A stretch of 11,167 nt of DNA from Euperipatoides rowelli (lineage: Eukaryota; Onychophora; Udeonychophora; Euonychophora; Peripatopsidae): the NCBI GenBank assembly GCA_003024985.2, contig PXIH01S0007116.1; one strand, written 5' to 3'. Below the pieces are notes generated by a model that saw nothing but the letters and a program-made list of their open reading frames with translations, made no database searches and had not been told where the DNA came from. Shown here one piece after another: positions 1 to 8,258 of the stretch (position 1 is the first letter of the stretch; every line of letters begins with the position of its first letter). The position numbers and the translations under genes are program-made.

Positions 1-70
1 TAATACAATATATGCATTATGATTTAAAAAAAAAATGAAATTTACGATTGTGACCTTGATTTAGCTGATA

Positions 71-105
71 CACGAGAATTATTATTATTATTATAATTTC
101 TCGTG
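71..105. repeat. Inverted repeat, 8-bp perfect arms
   Basis: CACGAGAA at 71-78 is the exact reverse complement of TTCTCGTG at 98-105. The spacer is an ATT microsatellite (79-97). The loop is AT-only, so the structure could extrude as a small cruciform, but nothing else marks it as functional. Confidence 0.6.
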
Positions 106-159
106 ATAATGTTATTTTACTATAAATTTTAATTAAATAATGAGGTAGATATTAAAATT

Positions 160-299
160 CAGAGGTCAAGAGCAAGTAAACGGGCAAGGCCAAGACTGAG
201 TCCATGATATAAGAAAATTTCAAGGCCAAGATCAAGGCCTACAGCTTTAGATACAAGACCAAGGCCAAGTTCTATTTGCCTCGAGATCTCAGGCCAAGA
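160..299. repeat. Degenerate CAAGGCCAAG repeat block
   Basis: The ten-mer CAAGGCCAAG occurs exactly at 185-194, 221-230 and 260-269. A shortened copy (AGGCCAAG) lies at 291-298, and looser relatives are at 164 and 232. Copy starts are 36, 39 and 29 bases apart. The block directly abuts the 3' end of the minus-strand LINE remnant, so it may be that element's 3' repeat tail, which would read CTTGGCCTTG on the element's sense strand. It could equally be an independent degenerate minisatellite. Confidence 0.6.
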
Positions 300-692
300 C
301 TACAACACTGTAGATAAAGCATTATGATAATCAAGGTAAAGATCTTTAAGAATAATCCTAAGAGATCTTTTCTGGATCATTTCAATAGAATTTGACTGTA
401 ATTTGCTAATGGAGAATGACCAAGATGGAACACAATACTCAAGAATGGATCTAATATAAGTTGTATAAACAATTAAAAGAATTCATTGATTGGCTCCTAA
501 TCTTTTTAACTTATACAAAATAAATAACTTTTTATTAGCCTTTGCAATAATACTTTTATCATGTGAATTCCATTTTAGGTTGTTTTGAATTGTGATCCCC
601 AGAATGGTAACTTCACTGACCTCATTCAAATCAGTCTCATCTATTTGAATATGAGGATTAAGCTGATTTTGTGAAAAATCAAGCAACAACAT
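300..692 (-). pseudogene. Reverse transcriptase C-terminal tail, one in-frame stop
   Basis: This is one continuous minus-strand frame of 131 codons, counting the internal and final stops, and it is broken once by TGA at 483-485. Before the stop it reads a VTILGITIQ...LKWNSH segment, which corresponds to the V-x-LG-V...LxWxxH block after the RT palm. After the stop it continues as VYTTYIRSILEYCVPSW and then IEMIQKRSLRIIL, which correspond to the YxxYIRxxLEYxxPVW and LExIQKRALRII blocks of the LINE thumb region. The final TAG is at 300-302. One stop in an otherwise well kept frame suggests moderate age. Confidence 0.88.
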
Positions 693-714
693 TTAATAGG
701 GTTTAAAGGTAGAT

Positions 715-1071
715 TTAAATTATTAGTTTGTCTGAAAATTTGATCAGCTGTGATTTGAGGTAAACGGGTGGAATTTTTGTTAATGACATAAGTGACTGTG
801 ATGTCAGTACAAATTTTAGATGATACTGGGAATTTACCAATAAAGCAAAAATAATTCCTCCCAGAACAGAACCCTGTGGGACTCCATTGAAGTTAACAAA
901 GTGAAACATGTTTAAAAGGTTTTTATTCTTTAACCATTGAGACCTATATGATAAAAAAGATTCAAACCAATAGCTAATAGAGGGAAGGGGTAATATTACT
1001 TTAAAACTGTTCATAAAGACCTTATGGTCCAGGTTATGATAAGCCTTTTTGAAGTTGTTATAATGGAGCAT
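715..1071 (-). pseudogene. Reverse transcriptase fragment, palm motifs
   Basis: This is a 118-residue open frame within the LINE remnant. Residues 7-16 read FKKAYHNLDH, the usual DFxKAFDxxDH block with the leading Asp lost. Residues 64-71 read VPQGSVLG, the RT domain 4 block that lines the nucleotide site. The family normally follows this with a YINDL-type segment and then FADD. Here the sequence after GGIIFALL diverges and no FADD is seen, so catalysis is lost. The first ATG is not a natural start. The upstream homologous segment lies in another frame, so this is the middle of a much longer ancestral ORF. Confidence 0.85.
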
Positions 1072-1130
1072 ACTGCATTTGAATGGTTTTCTAATTCTTT
1101 AATTATAGTGTCTAGCAAAATTGTATTGAG

Positions 1131-1560
1131 TAGGAGATTTACCTGGGATGCCTCAAAATTGGATTCGTAAAAATTTTTGCCAGGGGTTCAGCTGAAAATA
1201 TTTTGAGAGAAAATCTGCCTTCGCTGAATGGCTCCTGAACTAGAGAGTAACATTTTATACTCTCCCTTTAATTAATGGGCAGAATATGATTTACATTAAA
1301 TTTTTGTTTGTTGATCTTTCATAGGTGGGTTTATCTTGTACCATACAATAATCACAGAGTAATATTGTCCGAATATTGTAAACAAAGAAATTAATTAAGG
1401 AAAAATTAATGAGCAAGCAATAATTGCAGTTAAAAAGTTATACCGGTGTCGAGTCTTTTTGCTTTCCTTTGCTGAACACTAAATCATCAACCTGCAATAT
1501 ATTAAAAATAAAATTGTTTTGTATACAAATAGAAAGATATTTGTTTGATACAATATATTA
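1131..1560. other. No recognised feature
   Basis: About 430 bases separate the two LINE remnants. The part at 1180-1260 is less AT-rich than its surroundings and may be more upstream LINE sequence on the minus strand, but no reading frame of useful length or family motif could be followed. The rest is AT-rich with no convincing gene signal. Confidence 0.5.
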
Positions 1561-1561
1561 A

Positions 1562-2503
1562 AATCTGTCTATGACACTAAATAATGAGTTTATGAGAGCC
1601 ACTCTAGGTCCCCAATGGAGCTCAAAGGCAGAGCTATTAAATAAAATACTTTATTCATAAAAATTGAAATGATCTCTTAAGGCAGAGAAATCTAGTTTTT
1701 TTTTAAGTGACAAATTATCTTCACCATATAAAGCTATTTCTATGGATGGGCAAAATTGTTGTAAATGAAATATCCCATTTCTCCATTCCTTGTTTCCTCC
1801 ACTCCCACTCAGCCTCTTCTTAAGGATATTTAAAAATATATTGTTACCTTCAAATTTATTTGCACATTAAAACCAAATAAAAATTCAATGGAAAAATGGT
1901 TAAAAGAAAATCCACCAGGTGTGGAGTATGACATAATTTATGGAATAGAAAAAATAAGGAAAGGAGAGATACACTCAGTATATTCAGATGAAAGAGGAAA
2001 TGAGTTATTGTTTCAGGAAAGGTTGGGAAACCTATGGTAAAATGAATAAATATAACAAAGAAAAGGATAATAAATGTGATTGGCATAGTGAAGAGGAAGA
2101 TTTGAAACATATTTAGTCGAAGCATGAAAGATGTGACATACCCTAATGGAAGTCAGTATTAATAATTCAAAAACAGATAATGCTTTTAATATTATTTGGT
2201 GTATACTTGAATATTATTTGTTGTATATTTTAATAATTCTAGTTATGTTAATGTTGTGGTTTAATTAATAATTTAAATGAACCATGGGCTGTGAGCATGT
2301 GAAAGTCAGCTGGTTGTTGTCTCTCGTTGTACATGGACTGTTTGTAATGTTGTGAACTACCTCATATTATGGGACCTCATACCTTACTCAAGATATGTTA
2401 TTGGGTAAATATAAAATATTAATTGTATTAATAACAATAGTGAATACTATTTGAATTGTAATAGTTTATAACAACTATTTTAATGTCAAACTCTACTAAT
2501 AAA
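1562..2503 (+). mobile_element. Decayed LINE 3' end, opposite orientation
   Basis: Plus-strand fragments look like the C-terminal part of a second non-LTR element. An open stretch from 1562 to 1660 includes FMRATLGPQW...KAELL, resembling the segment after the RT domain in R1/I-like elements. The frame at 1888-2040 reads KWLKENPPGVEYD. After a +1 frameshift, 2030-2116 reads CDWHSEEEDLKHI and later ERCD, fitting the C-terminal zinc-knuckle-like CxxC...EEDLxHxLxxC pattern. About 390 AT-rich bases follow, with AATAAA at 2498-2503 that could be the element's polyadenylation signal. No poly(A) tail or target-site duplication was found. Family placement is tentative. Confidence 0.55.
1888..2116 (+). 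pseudogene. LINE ORF C-terminus remnant with frameshift
   Basis: The first frame runs for 50 codons from ATG at 1888 to TAA at 2038-2040 and is rich in Lys and Glu. A second frame overlaps it from about 2030. It contains KCDWHSEEEDLKHI, hits TAG at 2114-2116, and remains recognisable beyond it (HERCD). The spacing of Cys, His and the acidic EED run is what supports a LINE tail. One Cys of the usual CxxC pair appears replaced by His. It is not a functional gene. Confidence 0.5.
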
Positions 2504-2578
2504 GAGAGTAGCCTATTAAGAAGTTTTAGCCTCATGATCCATTAATATATTGCACATACCTTTCCTACTCTTGTTCAG

Positions 2579-2692
2579 TTATCAAATAATATTGTCAAAG
2601 AGTATAAAAAATATAAGCAGAATAAGTGGAAACGCTACAAAAGAGAAAGAATAAAAAAAGTTTGGGGAGAGTTTGAGAGGAAAGAGGGATAA
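2579..2692 (+). CDS. Short Lys-rich open frame, possible exon or LINE scrap
   Basis: An open frame of 37 codons starts right after a pyrimidine-rich, acceptor-like TTGTTCAG (2571-2578) and ends at TAA 2690-2692. It has no initiating ATG of its own. The peptide is strongly basic and charged (EYKKYKQNKWKRYKRER, then a WGEF). It could be a terminal exon, a further scrap of the neighbouring plus-strand LINE, or chance in purine-rich DNA. I favour the last two, because purine richness continues to about 2810 without a frame. Confidence 0.2.
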   Translation, partial: LSNNIVKEYKKYKQNKWKRYKRERIKKVWGEFERKEG

Positions 2693-3495
2693 TTGGTGTG
2701 GGAATGGCTAATTTTTTTTGTGGGATGAGGGAAGGGTAAGATGAGAGGAGTGGAGGAGTCATTAGAAATTGGGAGCAGACGAGGAAAGGTGAGAGTGGGA
2801 TAATGTTGTGACTCCGAATGAATGGAGAAATCCAAACTCATCTCATCATGTAAGGGGGTAACTGGTAATGTAAAGTCTTATCGCCTAAATTGATTAATAC
2901 TAAAAAGAGAGGAGTAAAAAATGCCTTCTTTAAGCAGCTATTTTGCTGAAGTATTTGGTAAAATAACCAGTTTTCCCTTAAGTTTATGAAATCAGTGCTA
3001 AACTTTCAAAGTTAGTAAATTGGCTTACTGTATTTAAAAGACCACAACAGACTAGTCATAATTTTGTTATAAGAAAACAATATTGTAAGATTGGATTAAA
3101 ACGATTATAAAAATGACTAAATACAAAACAACAACCAAAAAAAAAAACATCTTATTAAAATTGATACCTTAATATTATTCAACAATTCTTGAATCTGTCG
3201 GCTCTATAAATAATAAAGAGCAAATTAAAATTATACATTGCATAATAAAATAATAACAGTGAAGGCAAATTTTAAACTTGTAATCAAAATCTTTATTTAT
3301 TGCACATGATGTTAAAGCTTACACAAAATGGATTATAATTTTTCATCTATCATTTTTTTTTAAAAAGGAAAATCCATCCAATAAATGTATTATTTTTTAA
3401 AAAATAAAAACTAGTGAAAAATATGGTTGCAATTTTAACAAAATTTAAAAAATATATATAGTATAACTAGCTCAGTAATAACTTTTCACAAATCA
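2693..3495. other. Purine-rich then AT-rich DNA, no gene seen
   Basis: The part at 2630-2810 is strongly purine-rich on the plus strand (G/A runs), which makes its complement read as a long Pro/Ser/Leu-rich open frame with no family resemblance. From 2880 to 3495 the DNA is AT-rich, with short A and T runs and no usable reading frame or splice-bounded exon. Confidence 0.5.
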
Positions 3496-3986
3496 ATAGA
3501 TTTTGTAATATTTAACAACGTATTATCTGGACATACTGTAAATACAAGCGTAATGAATGCCCAAATTTTATAAATACAGTATAACAATAGAAAAAAAATA
3601 TGTTTGTTAGAATTTATTTTTCTTTATATACTAAAATTCTTGACAATAGAACAAAAAATACTATTTAAGTTTTTTTTCTATCTATAAGTACAAGTGTATT
3701 GAATGCCCGACTTTTATAAATGTAATAGAAAAAAATATGTTTGTTAGAATTTATTTTTCTTTATATACTAAAATTCTTGACAATAAATAGAACAAAAAAT
3801 ACTATTTAAGTTTTTTCTATTTGTTTAGATTTTGAAATATATAACGATGTATTATTTGAACATAGCCTACAGTATGTACAAGCTTATAATGAATGCGACT
3901 TTTAGAAATATAATCACAAAAAAAAAATCTGTTTGTTAGAATTTTTTTTTTTTTATATAATAAAATTCTTGACAATAAATAGAACA
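3496..3986. repeat. Tandem repeat, about 190-base unit, three copies
   Basis: The anchor TGTTTGTTAGAATTT begins at 3601, 3738 and (with changes) 3930. Copies 1 and 3 have the same internal layout: AGATTTT lies 102 and 103 bases before the anchor (3499 and 3827). Copy 2 (about 3681-3820) lacks roughly 55 bases of the 5' half. After the anchor, copies 1 and 2 are nearly identical for about 85 bases, apart from a 4-base AATA indel near ACAATA(AATA)GAAC. Copy 3 is more diverged. The unit is AT-rich and non-coding, which is satellite-like. Confidence 0.85.
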
Positions 3987-3988
3987 TT

Positions 3989-4023
3989 AAATGTGTGTAA
4001 TCATTTCATTATTACACATATTT
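3989..4023. repeat. Hairpin, 13-bp arms with one mismatch
   Basis: AAATGTGTGTAAT (3989-4001) pairs with ATTACACATATTT (4011-4023) at 12 of 13 positions around a 9-base loop (4002-4010). It sits immediately after the last tandem-repeat copy and could mark the repeat's border. Confidence 0.6.
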
Positions 4024-4388
4024 AGAAACTTTTATACATAGGATTCTATGAGTTGTAAAAATTATAACACGCGACCGCTCATGTTAAAATTTTGTATGTA
4101 ACCGCTCAAAGGTTAAATAAACTCTAATTATTTATTTAAAAAAAATAATTAGACTTTTTTTTAAAATATTCTTTTAATTTACGATACACGGTAAAATCAG
4201 CCTTTTAAAGTTAAAAACTCGTAACACAGCGAACATCCTGTTAACTAAAAAGTCACTCTAAACAATTGTCGCATATATTAGTATTATTTGTTTGATGTTT
4301 TATTTCCGATTTCATTTATATAAGCCTCTGGATTAAATTTTTTAAATTATTTTATTCGACGGTTATTGCAATTTCCAATTGACGCCAT

Positions 4389-4477
4389 TTTAAAGTTCTA
4401 GTAGTTCNTGCTTAGAAGGCAGAACCTCTAGAACCTGGTTCTGAGGACCCGGATGTTGGTTCTAGAACTTTGAAAAC
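4389..4477. repeat. Imperfect inverted repeat bounding GAAC cluster
   Basis: TTTTAAAGTTCTAG (4389-4402) is repeated in inverted form as CTAGAACTTTGAAAA (4463-4477), with one extra base in the second arm. The enclosed 60 bases contain further GAAC/GTTC palindromes and the single ambiguous base at 4408. Confidence 0.55.
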
Positions 4478-4552
4478 ACTCGAGAACTGCTTTCGCGAAA
4501 AGTTTAGAACTTAGTTCTTTAGATCAGAACTGGTTCAGAACCATTTCGCGAA
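4395..4552. promoter_or_regulatory. Cluster of GAAC/GTTC palindromes with TTTCGCGAA sites
   Basis: GAAC or GTTC starts at 4395, 4404, 4422, 4431, 4438, 4459, 4465, 4484, 4507, 4514, 4527, 4533 and 4538. Several form perfect palindromes: AGAACCTGGTTCT (4430-4442), GTTCTAGAAC (4459-4468), AGAACTTAGTTCT (4506-4518) and GGTTCAGAACC (4532-4542). TTTCGCGAAA lies at 4491-4500 and TTTCGCGAA at 4544-4552. The AGAACnnnGTTCT form is the layout bound by steroid-receptor-type dimers, TTCTAGAA resembles a heat-shock element core, and TTTCGCG resembles an E2F half-site. None of these assignments is proven. Its position just before a small ORF suggests a promoter or enhancer. Confidence 0.45.
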
Positions 4553-4584
4553 TGCACCCAAAGTGTTAGTAGAATCAGTGGTTC

Positions 4585-4707
4585 ATGGCGACGAGCACCA
4601 AGGAGAAATTTCAAGAGAAAATACCGGTGAAAGAGCAATCCAGCGGTACAATTTTAGAAAGCAGGTCAAGAAGCCCGAGCGATTGGTCAAAAAGTAACAG
4701 TGCTTAA
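4585..4707 (+). CDS. Hypothetical 40-residue protein or first exon
   Basis: The frame starts at ATG 4585 (followed by GCG ACG AGC) and ends at TAA 4705-4707. The product begins MATSTKEKFQEKIPVKEQ and ends in a Ser/Arg-rich part (ESRSRSPSDWSKSNSA). It is hydrophilic, with no signal peptide or membrane segment. Codon composition is clearly GC-richer than the surroundings. An in-frame TAG at 4570-4572, just upstream, limits the N-terminus to this ATG. An insect initiator-like TCAGTG lies at 4575-4580, which would leave an extremely short leader. Possible donors inside the frame (CAG|GTCAAG near 4663, A|GTAACA near 4698) would make it a first exon. A run of 19 A at 4756-4774 could mean a retrocopy tail. 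I do not recognise the family. Confidence 0.35.
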   Translation: MATSTKEKFQEKIPVKEQSSGTILESRSRSPSDWSKSNSA

Positions 4708-5060
4708 AAAAAAACTGTACTGTGGACTGAAAGTTTGTTAATTAGTTTTGTTTTTAAAAAAAAAAAAAAAAAAAGAGAAAGTATTTTCAATAATGTAGGT
4801 GTTATTGAATTAATCATTTTAGTCTAGATTGCTTGGTAGTTTGTTAAATGTAACTAGTCTATGTTATATTATTAAGTATATGAGTGTTAAAATGCAATAA
4901 CTATGTTGTGTTAAGTATATTGATGTAAAAAAAAAGGAAGTAATGTTATATCGCATCTATGAAGTAACGCGCGAGTGAAACAAGTGTAGGGTGAGTCAGA
5001 AAGCAGATGATGGTTTTGTAAAGAAGCTCAGTATGTTTACCTAATAAAAATGTTCATTTC
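4708..5060 (+). other. Possible 3' sequence of the 4585 frame; no other gene
   Basis: This stretch contains A19 at 4756-4774, a donor-like GG|GTGAGT at 4989-4996 that overlaps an AP-1-type TGAGTCA (4992-4998), a CpG-containing patch at 4950-4975, and AATAAA at 5043-5048. If the small frame upstream is transcribed, this AATAAA is the nearest candidate end signal. Short open stretches exist on both strands, but none resembles a known family. Confidence 0.3.
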
Positions 5061-6731
5061 CATGTTATCCTGTTCATATATCCGTAATGCTTACAAAACA
5101 CTAACAACACAACATATGTCATTATCATACACAGGCAAAAAGACGTAAACAAAAAAATATTTTATTAGTTCTAATCAAAATTTGGAATTAATTAAAATCA
5201 ACATTTCTTGAATGCAGATCAATATGCACATCTTGAGGTTTCCATAATCATTAAAATCTGCATATGTAGTTATAATAGCAGTCATTTTTAATTTTTTTTT
5301 TTACTCTAGCTTGTTCATTACTCCAGTAAACAATATGTAAGAGATTGACATTAAACAGCAGCAGTCATTCAATCCAAGTATGCTAAGAGAAGGAGTAAAT
5401 GATGATCTCTCAATCAGTTATGCAAATTAAGATTGCGGTCACATTATAATTTTTTATTTTCCCAAAGGATTAAAACTGGCATCTTATTCCAAATTTGTTT
5501 TAGTACTATTCTACATATAATCAGACTTATAATTTTTTGGTTACATTTAGTTTATTATATCTTTGGTTTGAATTTTATTTTAAGTAAAAGATACTAAAAT
5601 CCAAAAATATGAACTATTCAACTTTCCCATTTGCATGTTTTCTTTTTATTATTATTCACAGAATGTTACCAATATGAGTATTACTAGCGCAGATAAAAAT
5701 CTTTCTGCAATTGAAATAAATTTACAAACTTTTTAGTTTGATACTTTTATACAGTAAATTTGGCACTAGCAATCAGTAAACTACGTACAGTATAAACAAA
5801 AATGGGAAGCAAAGACAGAGGATCATTATCATTACTCTATAAATTTATGCTTTTATTCTTTGACAGTAGACAAATTTTTGTTTATTTTTAAAACTTATCA
5901 TTCTTGTCAGGACAAAATCTGCTATTTGGAGAAATAAAACTTTATAGTACAAAAAAAAAACTGTGGTAGAAGCTTTTTAACAAATACACCCAGCAAATTA
6001 TCACCAGCAGTGTATCTACAAATTAATTTAATAATTTTTTATTTTAGTGTTTGATGTTTTCATTCTTTGACCGGTCTCCGATATATATTAATTGAATTTT
6101 AAATCATCAATTGAAAAAAAGACCGCACTAACAAAAAGCCTAAAAATGCAACACTTCATAAGCCTCAATACAGAAAGCTTCTCTTCTAGTATTTTCATTC
6201 CAAAGCACAACATGAACAATTTATTATTTTTTTAGCTCACAGATCTTTCAGCACAAAGATAAAATGCATTTAATTTTAATTATTGAAAAATAATAAAATG
6301 TTTAGGTAATTTTGAATTTAGAGGACATGGGTGTAGTGTGTGGATCTGTTCGGCTTATGAATCATAAAAGATCTGGAACTACAACAGCATAATGAATAAA
6401 ATAGTACATGTATTAAATATAACTAATATAGACAAGTTGTAGGACACTCATTCCTTTAATTGAATGGAAATAAGTGAACCAAAGTGGGTAATTTAAAGTC
6501 ATACAAAACAGTCACATATCCTTACTGGAGAAGGAAGACCACTAAAACCGGTGGTAAGTCATGAAAGGAATGAAGCCTGGCATCAATCAAAAATAACACA
6601 AGGCTCACAAAATTTACATTTACAAAAAATTATATCTACATTAAAAGAGTTCAGAATTTTTCTTTTTCATTTAGCTCATTTAGACTAACAAAGCATAATA
6701 CATAATAAGCTTTCGGTCTTATTGTACTTAC
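5061..6731. other. AT-rich DNA downstream of the IQCE-like exon
   Basis: About 1.7 kb with no convincing exon, RNA or mobile element on either strand. If the IQCE-like gene continues leftward, this is part of its next intron. I looked for a minus-strand phase-0 exon continuing the coiled coil and did not find one. Small oddities are a GACCGGTC palindrome at 6069-6076 and a less AT-rich patch at 6470-6600. Confidence 0.5.
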
Positions 6732-6809
6732 CATCTTCAAGTTTTCATCTTCCAGCCACCGCAGTTTAGTTTTAAGCAATAAATTTTCATTGTTCAGGCT
6801 GGCATAATT
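6732..6809 (-). CDS. IQCE: IQCE-like coiled-coil exon, 78 bases
   Basis: On the minus strand a pyrimidine-rich TTTCCTTTCAG precedes the exon, and it is followed by a consensus donor, ATG|GTAAGT. Length is 26 codons, phase 0 at both ends. The peptide starts NYASLNNENLLLKTK and continues LRWLEDENLKM, a regular coiled-coil pattern. After the upstream exon it gives EDMYDEIMELKK, then 13 residues later TKLRWLEDEN. That arrangement matches my memory of the N-terminal coiled coil of IQCE. In vertebrates IQCE belongs to the EVC-EVC2-EFCAB7 complex at the base of primary cilia, which promotes Hedgehog signalling. The role in this organism is not known to me. The next family segment (a QIEQLLDP-type sequence) was not found downstream. 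Confidence 0.75.
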
Positions 6810-8177
6810 CTGAAAGGAAATAATTTTTTTTATTTTTTAATAAAATACCATGAAAATAATAATAAAAAAAATTTGCCATTTAAAAAAAAAAATAACCATA
6901 ACAATTATAAAAAAAGTGTTATGGTTAATATTTTTTTAATGTTTTCAAGAATTTGAAGACAATCAGATTTCAAGATTCTAAAACTTATTTGTGAAATTTT
7001 AATCCTAGACCAAAGTAAACTGACAGCGAACATTCGATCAAATTAAATCTTTCAGCCAAACTGAATAGAGATCTTAAATGGTGCAAGAGCCAGATTTTCT
7101 AACCTAACCTGCCTTTTAGGCTGTTTTGTAAAAGATTGGTTTTCCAAATTCCTGATTGTTTAATATTGGCAGTTCTCGATTTTCCTGGAAAGCAGCGCTT
7201 AAATCAAATTTGTGCAATTCAAGGAGAAGTAATGAAAATAAATTATAAAATCAAACATACTTTTTCCATAGGAAACAATGTTAAAACTAAGCTAGGGGGA
7301 GTGATGAAAAAAAAATCATAAATATTTTCGCTGTGAAAATTAAGTTGTTAAGCTTTTTTTTTTTTTTCAATAAAATTTAATTTTATTAAAGACAAACATC
7401 GACTTCACCACTGAAAATTCTATTAGTGTAGTGGATGCTATTTTTTCTTAAAAATGTCAGGCAAAATAATTGCCAGCTAGAGTGCTTGCAATTATTTCAC
7501 CTAATTATAGTGATAAAGATTTATTTACCCCCTCACTGTTAAAACATTGTTATGAATTTGGTATTCTGTTCCATTTATTTAATAAAGAAGAGGCTTTCAT
7601 GATTTCCTCAGTGTGATTTTTCTTTTTATGTTAAACTGAAAGCTAAAAAAATTACAGTAATTACAACCTCTTACACTATTAAAATGTTTGTTGTGCAAAC
7701 TGTAGATACTGTAGATCGCTCTCCCAACAACATTTGACAATTTATAAAATACGCTATTTCCACATAAATAGAACACTGGTAATAAAACTAAATTTGAGTT
7801 ATTCCAAAAACACACAAATTAATTTTCTGAAAATTGAGCACTATTGGTACCGTATTTAGTTATTTGACTAAGTATGAAAACTATTAATATCAATTTCTTA
7901 ATATTTATTTTTATTAAAATCATTTAAATACAATGTAACTTAATTTCTATATCTGTTTTACAGTAAATAACAATGATAACTATGATATCCAAAATATAGG
8001 TACTAGAGCGAAGAGATGATTTGTTACTAAAAATAAAGATAGAAGAAGAGAGGATAGTTAAAGTCCATTTTATTCACTGAACAAGGATGAACTCGTTGTG
8101 GATAAAACATAACATAAAAGCCATAGAATAAAACAAAACTTTAACTAATATCAGCAGGGTAGTACAAACTCCTTAGA

Positions 8178-8193
8178 ACTGACTTCTGTCAGT
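8178..8193. repeat. Hairpin ACTGAC/GTCAGT
   Basis: Perfect 6-bp arms (8178-8183 and 8188-8193) flank a TTCT loop, within the LTR-like fragment. Confidence 0.5.
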
Positions 8194-8237
8194 CCAGCCA
8201 CATAAAAATAAATATAGGGTAGACATAAAAGACCCAC

Positions 8238-8258
8238 TGGAACGTGGGGGTCGTTCCA
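8238..8258. repeat. Hairpin TGGAACG/CGTTCCA
   Basis: Perfect 7-bp arms (8238-8244 and 8252-8258) flank a G-rich loop TGGGGGT, 45 bases after the preceding hairpin. The arms again carry the GAAC/GTTC core seen near 4400-4540, but in a different context. Confidence 0.5.

Larger units (their letters stand above)
300..1130 (-). mobile_element. Decayed non-LTR retrotransposon (LINE), RT region
   Basis: Three reading frames on the minus strand together trace the middle and C-terminal part of a LINE reverse transcriptase. From about 1130 to 1070, one frame gives the approach segment (TIIKELENHSNAV). A frame change near 1074 leads to 1071-715, which holds FKKAYHNLDH and VPQGSVLG. The stretch that should carry the catalytic FADD box is not recognisable. 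A third frame near 689-706 reads LNPIKC, and a shift near 690 leads to 692-300 with the C-terminal RT tail. The motif order fits the CR1/Jockey group of LINEs, but I cannot assign the clade. The endonuclease domain, 5' end and target-site duplications were not found. Frameshifts, a stop and loss of the catalytic motif mean it is inactive. Confidence 0.88.

Noticed and set aside
1856-2125. 89-codon minus-strand, very hydrophobic open frame
   Set aside because: It is antisense to the plus-strand LINE tail. The Phe/Leu/Ile richness comes from complementing A-rich Lys/Glu codons.
2635-2841. 68-codon minus-strand open frame
   Set aside because: It is the complement of purine-rich low-complexity DNA. 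The product is Pro/Ser/Leu-rich with no family pattern.
4385-4560. GGTTC motifs as tRNA or SINE B-boxes
   Set aside because: No A-box at the right distance, no cloverleaf and no anticodon arm. The motif repeats on both strands as palindromes instead.
4989-4996. Strong donor-like GTGAGT on the plus strand
   Set aside because: All three frames upstream hit stops within about 30 bases, so no coding exon ends there. A non-coding exon remains possible.
6069-6076. GACCGGTC palindrome
   Set aside because: An isolated 8-base palindrome with no array or promoter context.
7099-7110. CTAACCTAACCT, resembling the insect telomere repeat
   Set aside because: Only about 2.4 units. Such short motifs are common in insect genomes and do not indicate a telomere or insertion.
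7136-7321. 61-codon plus-strand open frame
   Set aside because: It has no ATG at its start and ends in an A-run. There is no motif and no supporting splice signals.
7597-7815. 72-codon minus-strand open frame
   Set aside because: Composition is that of the intron background, with no recognisable domain.
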